Below, in pieces: positions 25,293-33,799 of a DNA stretch of 64,000 nucleotides. The position numbers and the translations under genes are program-made. Under the pieces are notes generated by a model. The model was not told the origin of the DNA. It was given only the letters and a program-made list of their open reading frames with translations, and made no database searches. Positions within the stretch are counted from its first letter, which is position 1, and every line of letters starts with the position of its first letter. Source of the stretch: Aurantiacibacter sediminis. GTDB lineage: Bacteria > Pseudomonadota > Alphaproteobacteria > Sphingomonadales > Sphingomonadaceae. The DNA is taken from positions 558,001-622,000 of the forward strand of contig NZ_JAEANY010000001.1 in the NCBI RefSeq assembly GCF_016019885.1. The letters are read 5' to 3'.

Positions 25293-25298
25293 AATGGA

Positions 25299-25541
25299 TC
25301 AGGCTTCTGTCATCTTGGCGACAGCATCCACAAGCTGGCCGTAAGTCTCGATTTCGGCCTGCTGGTTCATCGAGATGATGATGTCGAACTCGTCCTCGAT
25401 CGCGGCGACGAAATCCATCACCGTCAGGCTGTCGAATTCCAGATCCCCTGCAAAAGTCGTCGAATCCGTGATGGCGACATCCTTCTTGTTGAAGGGTTCG
25501 ATGATCGAGCGGATGCGGGTATCGATTTCGGCACGGTCCAT
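25299..25541 (-). CDS. Acyl carrier protein dedicated to sphingolipid synthesis
   Basis: 80 residues with the phosphopantetheine-attachment motif FDSLTVMDF (S38). Small, acidic and helical like all ACPs. The coupling with the SPT gene (6-base gap) indicates that it carries the fatty acyl group to that enzyme; such ACPs have been called AcpR in Caulobacter and related bacteria. Housekeeping acpP is not in this window. Confidence 0.9.
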   Translation of the reverse strand: MDRAEIDTRIRSIIEPFNKKDVAITDSTTFAGDLEFDSLTVMDFVAAIEDEFDIIISMNQQAEIETYGQLVDAVAKMTEA

Positions 25542-25668
25542 AAACGGTCCTGTTCCTTGCTAGAGCTTGTCCTGCTCGCCTCTAGGGCAGGTGCGTGCAC
25601 GCGGCAAGGGGACGGCGAATGTGTGGACAGCGGCGAGCGGGGCGCGAGTTTGCTCCGGCAGCTGGGAA

Positions 25669-26061
25669 TCAATGCGCGGGCGTTGTGTCTTCAGCCGCAT
25701 CGACCAAGCCTTTGACCGCCGCCATGAAGGGGCCAATGCTCACTGGCTTCGACAAATAGCCTTCTGCGCCGGAGTCGCGGATGCGCTCCTCATCGCCTTT
25801 GCCCGCATAGGCCGTCACGGCCAGCACGGGGACCGAGGCAAGATCGGTATCGGATTTAAGCGTGGCAATCAGATCAAGGCCAGACACATCCTGCAGCTGG
25901 ATGTCCATGACCACCAGATTGGGAAAGAAAGCGCGCGCGCGCTCGATCGCTTCATTGCCATCTGCAACGGGCTCGACGGCAAAGCCGCCTGCCTGCAGGA
26001 CATCGCAGAAAAGTTTTCGATTCAGATCGTTGTCCTCGACAACGAGGATTCTCTTCGTCAT
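25669..26061 (-). CDS. divK: Single-domain response regulator DivK-like
   Basis: 130 residues from the ATG at 26061 (MTKRILVVEDND). It is a stand-alone receiver: acidic pair at 10-11, phospho-acceptor D53 (VVMDIQLQD), T/S region and K104 (LSKPVS). In Caulobacter DivK modulates the kinases CckA/PleC/DivJ and thereby CtrA, whose gene is also in this window. The divergent neighbour DUF3572 is the usual partner upstream of divK in sphingomonads, supporting the call. In many relatives pleD follows divK; here it does not. Confidence 0.8.
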   Translation of the reverse strand: MTKRILVVEDNDLNRKLFCDVLQAGGFAVEPVADGNEAIERARAFFPNLVVMDIQLQDVSGLDLIATLKSDTDLASVPVLAVTAYAGKGDEERIRDSGAEGYLSKPVSIGPFMAAVKGLVDAAEDTTPAH

Positions 26062-26152
26062 TGCGCCCCCGAGTCCATCCGTCATAGGTAGCGGAAAGCT
26101 ACTCTTGGAATACTCCCAAAACGGGAATGCTACAAATGCCGAGCTTTGTAAA

Positions 26153-26410
26153 ATGATGTCTGCGGATGCTTCCGCCCTTGCGCTCGCGGCGCTCGGCTGG
26201 ATCATGCAGTCGGATGATCGCGCGCATCGCTTCCTCGATCTGACCGGCCTGACGCCCGATGGCCTGCGCGCGGCAATCGGGGATGAAGCGACCCACCGCG
26301 CTGTTTTCGAATTTCTCGCAGCTTACGAGCCGGACCTTATCGCCGCGGCAAACGCTTTGAACGTGCAGCCCGAAACCTTTGCGAGAGCCCACAGGGAGAT
26401 TGGCGCATGA
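26153..26410 (+). CDS. DUF3572 protein
   Basis: 85 residues, starting MMSADASALALAALGW, with LGWIMQSDDRAHRFLDLTGL and the closing AHREIG. It matches the small DUF3572 family of alphaproteobacteria that is divergent from divK. All-helical; function unknown. Its stop overlaps the next gene's ATG (ATGA), so the two are translated together. A second ATG is 3 bases in. Confidence 0.85.
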   Translation: MMSADASALALAALGWIMQSDDRAHRFLDLTGLTPDGLRAAIGDEATHRAVFEFLAAYEPDLIAAANALNVQPETFARAHREIGA

Positions 26411-27033
26411 GCCGCCCGCTTGTCATCACCGATTGCGATGAAGTCCTGCTGCACATGGTGCGGCATTTTGCCGACTGGCTCGATACAGAGCATGACATTG
26501 CGTTCTCGCTCGATGGCAATCCCTTCGTGCAATCGATGACCCGGCGGCAAAGCAATGAGGTGATCGAAGAGAAAGAAGTCTGGTCCCTGCTCGGCGGGTT
26601 CTTCGATACCCAGATGGCTCACCAAACCGCGATCCCCGGCGCGGTGGAGGCCGTTAAAGAGCTACAGCGTGATGCAGACGTTGTGGTGCTGACCAATCTG
26701 GTCGATCACCGCAATGAAGCGCGCCGCGCGCAATTGCTGGATGTGGGCATCACAGCGCCGGTCTATACCAATCAGGGGCCCAAAGGTTCTGCACTGCAGG
26801 CTATAGTGAAAGAGCATAATCCCAGCCGCGCGATCTTTATCGATGATCTGGCGCAGCATCACGCCTCCGCCGCAGAAATCACGCCGGATGTGCATCGCCT
26901 GCATTTCTGTGGAGAGCCTGCCATCGCCCCGCACATCCCCTGTGCGCACAAGGCCGGCCATGCCAATGCGCGGATAGACAGCTGGGCAGAGGCTCTGCCA
27001 TGGATCCAGAAAACCCTGCATGGAGATGACTGA
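26407..27033 (+). CDS. HAD-family hydrolase
   Basis: 208 residues. Motif I is TDCDEVLLHM (nucleophile D9 and D11 pattern DxD), the motif II threonine is in VVLTNLVDH, and the motif III/IV region is AIFIDDLAQHH. The cap is small. Substrate unknown; such proteins dephosphorylate small molecules. It overlaps DUF3572 by 4 bases and the RidA gene's start region by a few bases, forming a compact operon with RidA and GDPD genes. Confidence 0.82.
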   Translation: MSRPLVITDCDEVLLHMVRHFADWLDTEHDIAFSLDGNPFVQSMTRRQSNEVIEEKEVWSLLGGFFDTQMAHQTAIPGAVEAVKELQRDADVVVLTNLVDHRNEARRAQLLDVGITAPVYTNQGPKGSALQAIVKEHNPSRAIFIDDLAQHHASAAEITPDVHRLHFCGEPAIAPHIPCAHKAGHANARIDSWAEALPWIQKTLHGDD

Positions 27034-27034
27034 A

Positions 27035-27496
27035 ATGTCCGTTGAAGCCCGCCTTGCCGAACTCGGCATCACTTTGCCCAAAGCCGCCGCTCCGGTCGCA
27101 TCCTACGTCCCGGTCGTGGTCACCAACAACATGGCGTTCGTGTCCGGGCAGTTGCCCTTTATCGATGGCGAGCTGGTGACCGGCCGATTGGGCGAGGATG
27201 TTTCACTGGAAGACGGGCAAGCCGCGGCGCGTGCCTGTGGCCTGATGATCTTGGCGCAGCTTCGCGCGACCGAAATCCCGCTCGACCGGGTGGAGCGCGT
27301 GATCAAGCTGGGCGCTTTCGTCAATTCGACGCCCGCCTATACCGATCAGCCAAAAGTGGCGAATGGCGCTTCGGATCTGATGTTCGAGGTCTTTGGCGAG
27401 GCGGGTCGCCACTCGCGCGCGGCTGTGGGCGTTCCGTGCCTCCCGCTGGGTGCCGCAGTGGAAGTCGATGCTATCATCGCGCTGAAAGCTGATTAA
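27035..27496 (+). CDS. RidA-family enamine/imine deaminase
   Basis: 153 residues from the ATG at 27035, chosen because GGAG lies 9 bases before it and it begins just after the HAD stop. Two earlier ATGs (27020, 27026) are inside that gene. RidA fold: VTNNMAFVSGQLPF, the conserved R in HSRAAVGVPCLPLGAAVEVDAI. RidA proteins hydrolyse reactive imines made by PLP enzymes and protect them from damage. The length is longer than the ~130-residue norm by an N-terminal extension typical of the YjgF-like alphaproteobacterial branch. Confidence 0.87.
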   Translation: MSVEARLAELGITLPKAAAPVASYVPVVVTNNMAFVSGQLPFIDGELVTGRLGEDVSLEDGQAAARACGLMILAQLRATEIPLDRVERVIKLGAFVNSTPAYTDQPKVANGASDLMFEVFGEAGRHSRAAVGVPCLPLGAAVEVDAIIALKAD

Positions 27497-27500
27497 GCCG

Positions 27501-28241
27501 ATGGCAGGCGCGCCTGACTGGCTGACGCGCCAGCCCTATGCGCATCGCGGGCTGCACGATGGCGAGCGGCCGGAAAATTCGCGTGCGGCCTTTTCTGCCG
27601 CGATTGACGGGGGCTACGGCATTGAATGCGATGTGCGCCTCAGCGCAGATGGCCGCGCCATGGTGTTCCACGATGCCGATCTGGAGCGGTTGACGGGCAA
27701 TCCGGGCAAGACGGCTGGCAAGCCCGTCGGCGATCTGACCGCGATGATGCTGCTCGGGTCGGATGAGACTATCCCGACGCTGCGCGATGTGCTGGCACAG
27801 GTCGCGGGGTCGGTGCCACTCCTCATCGAAATCAAGAGCGACAACAATACCAATATCCAGCGCATGTGTCGCGCAGTGCGGCGCGATCTGGAAGGCTATT
27901 CGGAGAACGTCGCGATAATGAGCTTCGATCCGCGTGTCGGACGCTGGTTCGCCAAGGCTATGCCTGATCTGGCGCGCGGGCTCGTTATTACTGAAGAGGA
28001 TGCGCGAACCCTGTCGGGCGCGGTCAAGCGGCGCATGTCCGTCCGTCATGCAAAGCCGATGTTCCTCGCCTACGATATTCGCGACTTGCCGAGCCGTTTT
28101 GCGCGGGCTCAAGCCAAACGCGGACTCCCGTTGCTGACCTGGACCGTGCGCAGCACTGCGCATGTCGAGATGGCAATAAAATGCGGTGCTGTGCCCATTC
28201 TTGAAGGGGCCGGGGTGGCGGCATGGGATGCGGCTTCCTAA
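27501..28241 (+). CDS. Glycerophosphodiester phosphodiesterase
   Basis: 246 residues with the GDPD signature: AHRGLHDGERPENS (H14-R15, E), ECDVRLSADG (E-D metal ligands), and FHDADLERLTG. These form the divalent-metal active site that cleaves glycerophosphodiesters to glycerol 3-phosphate. No signal peptide was seen, so it is likely cytoplasmic. It starts 4 bases after the RidA stop and precedes a GNAT gene by 9 bases, so the run from DUF3572 to GNAT is one transcript. Confidence 0.92.
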   Translation: MAGAPDWLTRQPYAHRGLHDGERPENSRAAFSAAIDGGYGIECDVRLSADGRAMVFHDADLERLTGNPGKTAGKPVGDLTAMMLLGSDETIPTLRDVLAQVAGSVPLLIEIKSDNNTNIQRMCRAVRRDLEGYSENVAIMSFDPRVGRWFAKAMPDLARGLVITEEDARTLSGAVKRRMSVRHAKPMFLAYDIRDLPSRFARAQAKRGLPLLTWTVRSTAHVEMAIKCGAVPILEGAGVAAWDAAS

Positions 28242-28250
28242 ATCTTTTGA

Positions 28251-29390
28251 ATGGCTGACACAGAGCTTCGCGCGCAGATAATCGGATCGGTTGGCGATAT
28301 CGCCAAAGCGGACTGGAACGCGCTGGCGGGCGCGGACAACCCCTTCGTCAGCCATGATTTCCTGAGCATTCTTGAGGAATCCGGCAGCGTCGGTCCGGGC
28401 ACGGGCTGGCAAAGCGCCGCGCTGGTTTTGCGCGATCAGAATAATACCCTGCTGGGAGCTGTGCCTGGCTATCTGAAAGGGCATAGCCAAGGTGAATTTG
28501 TGTTCGACCACGCCTGGGCCGATGCCTATGAGCGCGCGGGGGGCTCGTATTACCCGAAATACCAGATCAGTGCGCCATTTACTCCGGCGACGGGGCCTCG
28601 GCTGCTCGTGCAGGATGAGGCGTACGCCGCGCCGCTTTTGCAGGCAGTGATGCAGCTTACTGCGAATAATGGCTGGTCGGGCGCGCATGCGACATTTGTC
28701 GAGCCGCAACAGGTCCCGCTATTCGAGCAATCGGGCTGGCTGAAACGCGAAGATATCCAGTTTCATTGGAGCAATCGCGATTATGCCAGCTTTGACGATT
28801 TTCTCGGCTCGATGACTTCGCGCAAGCGCAAGGATTTGCGCAAAGAACGGCGTGCGGCGAATACCGGCATTACGATCGAAGCGATTTCGGGCGATGACAT
28901 CAAGCCGGAACATTGGAATGCCTTCTGGCTCTTTTACCAAGACACCGGTGCGCGCAAATGGGGGACGCCCTACCTGACGCGCGAAGCGTTCGATCTATTC
29001 GGGCGGCGGATGGGCGACAAGCTCCTGCTTTTGCTCGCCTTTGAGGATGGACTTCCGATTGCAGGGGCGCTGAATTTCATCGGAAGGGACGCGCTCTATG
29101 GGCGCTATTGGGGTTGCCTTGCGGACAAGCCCTTCTTGCACTTTGAGCTGTGTTACTACCGCGCAATCGATGCTGCGATCGAGCGGGGTCTGAAAAGGGT
29201 AGAGGCGGGTGCTCAGGGCGGCCACAAGCTTGCGCGCGGCTACGAACCGGTCACCACCACCAGCATGCACTGGATCACCGATCCGGGTTTTCGCCAAGCC
29301 GTTTCGGACTTCCTCGAAGCGGAGCGGAGCGGCGTGGCGATAGACCGGGATTACCTGTCCCGTCGCATGCCGTTTCGCCGGGGCGATTAA
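28251..29390 (+). CDS. GNAT-superfamily protein of the FemAB-like (DUF482) group
   Basis: 379 residues resembling the PF04339 peptidogalycan-biosynthesis/FemAB-like proteins: an N-terminal NPFVSHDFLSILEESG region, a KRKDLRKERR basic helix in the middle, and the closing AGAQGGHKLARGYEPV motif that is the family hallmark. Members are aminoacyl-type transferases of unknown substrate. It is last in the DUF3572-HAD-RidA-GDPD-GNAT unit. The 3' end overlaps a convergent Sel1-like gene by 4 bases. Confidence 0.8.
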   Translation: MADTELRAQIIGSVGDIAKADWNALAGADNPFVSHDFLSILEESGSVGPGTGWQSAALVLRDQNNTLLGAVPGYLKGHSQGEFVFDHAWADAYERAGGSYYPKYQISAPFTPATGPRLLVQDEAYAAPLLQAVMQLTANNGWSGAHATFVEPQQVPLFEQSGWLKREDIQFHWSNRDYASFDDFLGSMTSRKRKDLRKERRAANTGITIEAISGDDIKPEHWNAFWLFYQDTGARKWGTPYLTREAFDLFGRRMGDKLLLLLAFEDGLPIAGALNFIGRDALYGRYWGCLADKPFLHFELCYYRAIDAAIERGLKRVEAGAQGGHKLARGYEPVTTTSMHWITDPGFRQAVSDFLEAERSGVAIDRDYLSRRMPFRRGD

Positions 29391-29719
29391 GCTGCTCGGC
29401 TGGTTCCGGTCCGAAGCCATTCGCGGGCGCGGCGCTGGGCTTCGCTGATTTCGCGAGCGGTCATTTCGTCCGAGATATCTGCGCGACACCAGCTGGCAGC
29501 TTCGTGGCCTTTGGATGCGGCGAGATTGAACCATTTGTGGGCTTCGATCATGTCACAATCCACGCCGTGGCTTCCGGTCGAGAAGGCGACGCCGAGGTCG
29601 TAATAGGCGTTGATGTCCCCATCGGCGGCAGCGGCAAGGCAGCATGCGACCATCATGTCGGCGCCGTTGACATCGGCGGCCTCGACTTTGGCAAATTGTT
29701 CGATCTTTACGAGTTCCAT
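29387..29719 (-). CDS. Small Sel1-like repeat protein
   Basis: 110 residues. One clear Sel1 repeat (NAYYDLGVAFSTGSH... then IEAHKWFNLAASKGHEAA, residues about 37-72) gives a helix-turn-helix scaffold; the C-terminus is a charged helix (ISEAQRRAREWL). It is likely a protein-protein adaptor. The product lacks a signal peptide. It stands alone; the next upstream gene, dksA, is divergent beyond a 314-base gap. Confidence 0.78.
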   Translation of the reverse strand: MELVKIEQFAKVEAADVNGADMMVACCLAAAADGDINAYYDLGVAFSTGSHGVDCDMIEAHKWFNLAASKGHEAASWCRADISDEMTAREISEAQRRAREWLRTGTSRAA

Positions 29720-30033
29720 GATCGTATTCCCCTGTTCGTAGCCGGTGTCTGGATGCCCGGCCTTTCCGATGGGCCGATGTTTTGACGAACGTGGTCAATA
29801 ATTGGTTAACGCGCCTCCTGCTTTCTTAACACTTCGCAAATGATGGGCGTGAAAATGCGATGATTGCGGGCAATCCGTGTGCTTCGACAGATTGCTCCTT
29901 GTGCGCAACTTTCTCGCCCCCTATAGGCCCGCCCGACCACGGCGCTTTTGCAGCCGGGCGCAAACCGATCCGTTCAAGCGGGCAAGCGCTGCTGCAGCAG
30001 GAAAAGCGCACCGAAAGGGATTTGGAGTATCTG
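29720..30033. other. 314-base non-coding region between divergent Sel1-like gene and dksA
   Basis: No convincing gene was seen. It contains two TTAAC boxes (29805 region) 16 bases apart, a motif that in Caulobacter relatives resembles CtrA half-sites though with the wrong spacing, and the ribosome-binding site GGAG before dksA. Divergent promoters probably lie here. An in-frame ATG at 29860 would give dksA a 58-residue head without conserved features and was rejected as start. Confidence 0.4.
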
Positions 30034-30492
30034 ATGGCAACAGCCATGCATGATGACATAGACGTACTCGCCAAAGCCAAGCGTGCCCTGCCTGCGGATT
30101 ACACGCCGAGCGAAGATGAAGAGTACATGTCTGCCAGGCAGCTTAATTATTTCAGGGTCTTGCTGCTCGAATGGAAGAAATCCGTCGTCGCAGCGGCAGA
30201 GGGCACTTTGCAGAATTTGCAGGATGGCCCAATTCGCGAGCCGGACCTGAACGACCGCGCATCGAGCGAGACCGATTGGGGTATCGAACTGCGCACCCGC
30301 GATCGTCAGCGCAAGCTGATCGCGAAGATCGACTCGGCCATGCGGCGGATCGATGAAGGCGAATATGGCTGGTGCGATGTCACCGGTGACCCGATCGGCA
30401 TCAATCGCCTGATCGCAAGGCCGATCGCCACCATGACTGTCGAAGCACAGCAAGCACATGAACGACGCGAAAAGATTTCGCGCGACGATTGA
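30034..30492 (+). CDS. dksA: RNA polymerase-binding transcription factor DksA
   Basis: 152 residues from the ATG at 30034 (GGAG 7 bases upstream). It has the coiled-coil start YMSARQLNYFRVLLLEWKK, the DPNDRASSE-like tip (LNDRASSETDWG) and the RTRDRQRKLIAKIDSAM helix. DksA binds the RNA polymerase secondary channel and potentiates ppGpp control. The globular end keeps only one of the four zinc cysteines (GWCDVTGDP); the others are replaced, as in other alphaproteobacterial DksA, so it should be zinc-independent. Confidence 0.93.
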   Translation: MATAMHDDIDVLAKAKRALPADYTPSEDEEYMSARQLNYFRVLLLEWKKSVVAAAEGTLQNLQDGPIREPDLNDRASSETDWGIELRTRDRQRKLIAKIDSAMRRIDEGEYGWCDVTGDPIGINRLIARPIATMTVEAQQAHERREKISRDD

Positions 30493-30644
30493 TCCGTTTT
30501 GATACAGTTTGACGGGTGAAGCCCCGCATTAACTTTCACTTAGGGTTTTCAGCCCCAACGCGTGGGCATGATTTAGAAATTTGGCCGAGACGGAGCCAGC
30601 AGCGCGCGCTTCGCCATGAACGGCCCCGTTTATCGGGAGTTCGA

Positions 30645-31016
30645 GTGGACGCAATGAGCAATGTCGATACCCGCCAGGTAGGCCGCGATAGCCTGTTCCT
30701 GCTCGCCCAAATCCGGGTGGATGGCGAGGACACGCCGGTGCGCGTCAAAGTTCGCAATTTGTCGGCTGGCGGCATGATGGCCGAAGGCAATCTCAACGTC
30801 ATGCGCGGGGCGCGGGTGGATGTGGAGCTGCGCAATCTGGGCTGGGTCGCAGGTAGCGTCGCCTGGTGCCAAGGCGATCGCTTCGGCATCGCCTTTGTCG
30901 ACGAAATCGATCCCAAATTGGCGCGCGCTCCGGTGCAGGGCTCCACAGTGAAAACAGACCGGGATGGACGCCCGATGAGCAGCAATGACCGCGATCGCGG
31001 ACTTCGCAAGCTCTGA
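30645..31016 (+). CDS. PilZ-domain protein
   Basis: About 123 residues from a GTG at 30645 (GGGAG 5 bases before it); an ATG at 30654 is the alternative. A PilZ fold is indicated by RVKVRNLSAGGMMAEG (the NLSxxG element) and GSVAWCQGDRFGIAFVDEID. The RxxxR c-di-GMP motif is reduced to an N-terminal QVGRDSL, so ligand binding is uncertain. Such proteins modulate motility or polysaccharide. No partner gene is adjacent. Confidence 0.82.
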   Translation: MDAMSNVDTRQVGRDSLFLLAQIRVDGEDTPVRVKVRNLSAGGMMAEGNLNVMRGARVDVELRNLGWVAGSVAWCQGDRFGIAFVDEIDPKLARAPVQGSTVKTDRDGRPMSSNDRDRGLRKL

Positions 31017-31088
31017 ACTAGGGTTACGCTCGCGCTGCTTTCGCGCTTTCGGTTGAAGCGGACCCGCTCCGGCCTTATTCGCAGCAGT

Positions 31089-32582
31089 ATGAGCTGGCGC
31101 GCAATCTCTTCACGCATTCTCTCGGCAGGCGCAGCCATGCTTCTGTTGGCGAGCTGCGGCGCAGCAAATGATGGCGCTATCGATATTGCTCTAATCGGCG
31201 ATGAGGATGCGGTGTTTGCAGACAGCCTGCGCTTGTCACCTGGCGCGCAGCACATCCGCGCAGCAACCCAGTCCGGCCTGGTCGCGATGAACAGGCGCGG
31301 TGAAGTCGTGCCGTCGCTTGCAGAAAGCTGGGTGCCGACTGAGGACGGGCTGAGCCTCTTCTTCCGCCTGCGCGATATCGACCGCCCCGATGGCAGGGAA
31401 TTGACCGCGCAAGCCGTGCGTTCCGACTTGCTCGCCACCATCGGCCAGCTTGAGGGAACATCGCTTGGCCAGGACCTGTCCGTGATCGAGGATGTGCGCG
31501 CGATGACGGAGCGCGTCCTCGAAATTCGGCTGAGCAGCCCGGAGCCCTATTTGTTACAATTGCTCGCCCAGCCGGAACTTGCCATCCGCCAGCCTGGCGA
31601 CGGTACAGGCCCGCTCCTGATCGAGCGGACTGAAGATGGAGCGCGGCTGCAATTCAAGCCGCCGCTCGAACGTGGAGAGCCCGAGGATGAGAACTGGCAG
31701 GAGGACGTGCGCGAAATAGATGTGCGCGTGGCCGGGCCGCAGGAAGCCATCGCGATGTTCAATGCAGGCGAGGTGCAATTGGTGCTCGGCGGCGATCTTG
31801 GCAGCCTGCCACTGGTCGAAACCGGTCCGCTGTCATCGGGCACATTGCGGATCGATGCGGCGGTGGGCCTATTCGGCCTGCTGATCCGCAACGATGAAGG
31901 GATGCTTGGCAATTCGGACGTGCGCGAGGGCCTAGCCATGGCGCTTGATCGCGAAGGGCTTCTCGCGGATTTCAATGTCGACGGATTGACCCCGACGACG
32001 CGGCCTGTCTCCCCCGGCCTGCCTGGGGATCCCGGCTTCGTGGCCGAGCGCTGGCAGGATATGGCTCTGGAAGATCGGCAGAGCGAAGCCGTCGCCCGCG
32101 TGCAGGCCTGGCGGCAACAGTTCGACGAGGGCGACCTGTCGCAGCCCTATACGATCAGCATAGCGATGGGTCGCTACAATGGCTGGGAATTGCTGTTCGA
32201 TAACCTTGTGCGGCAATTTGCCGGGATCGATATCGAACTTGTTCGCGCCGAAAGCCGCGCGGCCGCCGACCTTGTGCTGATAGACCGTATAGCGCGCTAT
32301 CCTGCCCCGCGCTGGTTCCTGAACCAGTTCAATTGCTCTGTCCTGCGGACTTTGTGCAGCGAGACAGCGGACGCGCTGGTGGCGGATGCGACCGCACAAA
32401 CCGATCCCACCCAGCGCGCCACGCTGATGGCGCAGGCTGAGGCAGAGCTGACGCTGGAGAATATCTACATTCCCATCGGTTCGCCCCTGCGCTGGACTTT
32501 GGTGCGCGGCAGTGTCGATGGGCTGGAATCCAACGCCTATGCCTTCCATCCCTTGCCCCCGCTCGCGCGCGTACCCAGATGA
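31089..32582 (+). CDS. ABC-type solute-binding lipoprotein, family 5-like
   Basis: 497 residues from the ATG at 31089, chosen because it gives a lipoprotein signal: basic start, hydrophobic core and lipobox LLASC (Cys about 23). The pattern HIRAATQSGLVAMNRRGEVVPSLAESW with LFFRLRDIDRPDGRELTAQ matches peptide/nickel-binding SBP family 5. No permease or ATPase gene is nearby, so it either serves a distant transporter or has another role. A longer start at 31053 (TTG) was judged less likely. Confidence 0.78.
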   Translation: MSWRAISSRILSAGAAMLLLASCGAANDGAIDIALIGDEDAVFADSLRLSPGAQHIRAATQSGLVAMNRRGEVVPSLAESWVPTEDGLSLFFRLRDIDRPDGRELTAQAVRSDLLATIGQLEGTSLGQDLSVIEDVRAMTERVLEIRLSSPEPYLLQLLAQPELAIRQPGDGTGPLLIERTEDGARLQFKPPLERGEPEDENWQEDVREIDVRVAGPQEAIAMFNAGEVQLVLGGDLGSLPLVETGPLSSGTLRIDAAVGLFGLLIRNDEGMLGNSDVREGLAMALDREGLLADFNVDGLTPTTRPVSPGLPGDPGFVAERWQDMALEDRQSEAVARVQAWRQQFDEGDLSQPYTISIAMGRYNGWELLFDNLVRQFAGIDIELVRAESRAAADLVLIDRIARYPAPRWFLNQFNCSVLRTLCSETADALVADATAQTDPTQRATLMAQAEAELTLENIYIPIGSPLRWTLVRGSVDGLESNAYAFHPLPPLARVPR

Positions 32583-32603
32583 AGAACGGGAAGGAGCCTG
32601 TTG

Positions 32604-33065
32604 ATGGTGGAAAATCGTAAGCCTGTGCCGATGCAGCCGGAGCCGTTTGACGGCCAGGACGCGCGCCCCGGCGCGATGCATTTCGACATGCCGATGGGCA
32701 AGGACGTGCATTCGATCCGGCGCCGCATCGAAATGATGGAACAGGTGCTCGAACGCAGCTTCGTCATTCCCGGCATCAATCGCCCGGTCGGCCTCGATTC
32801 CATTATCGGCCTCGTGCCCGTGGTCGGCGATATCATTGCGATGGGCATGGGTGCCTACATCGTGTGGGAAGCGCGCAATCTGGGCCTGCCCAAGTGGAAG
32901 CTGATGCGCATGGCCGCGAATGTCGGCTTCGATACCGCGGTCGGCGCAGTACCGCTGGTGGGCGACGTGTTCGACTTCATGTTCCGCTCGAACACCCGCA
33001 ATTTGCGGATCGTTCGCAAGCATCTCGACAAGCATCACCCTGAAACCAAGGTGATCGATCAGTAG
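32604..33065 (+). CDS. DUF4112 membrane protein
   Basis: 153 residues. RBS GAAGGAG 9 bases before the ATG. Two hydrophobic helices (IIGLVPVVGDIIAMGMGAYIV and VGAVPLVGDVFDFMF) carrying the paired VPxVGD motifs of DUF4112. The function is unknown. It starts 21 bases after the solute-binding protein stop, so the two may be co-transcribed. Confidence 0.85.
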   Translation: MVENRKPVPMQPEPFDGQDARPGAMHFDMPMGKDVHSIRRRIEMMEQVLERSFVIPGINRPVGLDSIIGLVPVVGDIIAMGMGAYIVWEARNLGLPKWKLMRMAANVGFDTAVGAVPLVGDVFDFMFRSNTRNLRIVRKHLDKHHPETKVIDQ

Positions 33066-33081
33066 CCGCAGCTCTTGCTGC

Positions 33082-33690
33082 TCACTCTTCCAGTTCGATA
33101 TCCCAGTACAGCCAATCCCGCCACGTCTCGTGCAGGTAATTGGGCGGGAAGCTCTTGCCCTGTTGCTGCAATTGCCAGCTGGTCGGTTTGATCGGCTTAT
33201 ATTGCAGTTGCATATTGGCCTGCTGCGGGGTGCGACCGCCTTTCTTCATATTGCAGGGCGCGCAGGCGGTGGCGATGTTTTCCCACGTCGTCTTGCCGCC
33301 GAGGCGGCGCGGCACGACATGGTCGTAAGTCAGATCCTTTTCGCTCCCGCAATATTGGCAGGCGAAGCGATCGCGAAGAAAGAGGTTGAATCGGGTGAAG
33401 GCCGGGAACTGGTTCGGCTTCACATATTGCCTGAGCGCAATGACACTGGGCACTTTCATGTCGAGCGATTGCGAATGCACCGCGCGGTCATAGCTCGCGA
33501 CGATGTCGACCCGCTCCAGGAACACTGCCTTGATCGCAGTCTGCCACGGCCAGAGGCTGAGCGGATAATAGGATAGCGGCGTATAATCGGCGTTAAGCAC
33601 CAGAGCCGGGCAGCTTTCCAGCTTGCGCGTGGGATCGTCCTCCGCACTGCGGAAAACAGCGGCCCGTTCCATCAATTCGGCTTTGAACAC
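33082..33690 (-). CDS. HNH endonuclease family protein
   Basis: 202 residues from the GTG at 33690, chosen because GGGAGG lies about 9 bases upstream and the resulting MFKAELMERAAVFRSAED start matches sphingomonad homologues. The HNH site is CQYCGSEKDLTYDHVVPRRLGG...WENIATACAPCNMKKG (two CxxC zinc pairs around DH). Single-copy HNH proteins of this type are conserved housekeeping genes of alphaproteobacteria, with unknown in vivo substrate. Downstream is convergent to DUF4112. Confidence 0.85.
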   Translation of the reverse strand: MFKAELMERAAVFRSAEDDPTRKLESCPALVLNADYTPLSYYPLSLWPWQTAIKAVFLERVDIVASYDRAVHSQSLDMKVPSVIALRQYVKPNQFPAFTRFNLFLRDRFACQYCGSEKDLTYDHVVPRRLGGKTTWENIATACAPCNMKKGGRTPQQANMQLQYKPIKPTSWQLQQQGKSFPPNYLHETWRDWLYWDIELEE

Positions 33691-33799
33691 TTTGGGTGTC
33701 CTCCCGTGATTGGCCTGAGTTGTGCATTTGCACGGGAAAGCGTCAAGACTGTTACAGACAGGCTTTCCACAGGGTTGTGAACACAAGCAGCTTTCTGCC

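Noticed and set aside
29800-29830. CtrA binding site before dksA
   Set aside because: Two TTAAC boxes are 16 bases apart rather than the 7 of the known consensus.
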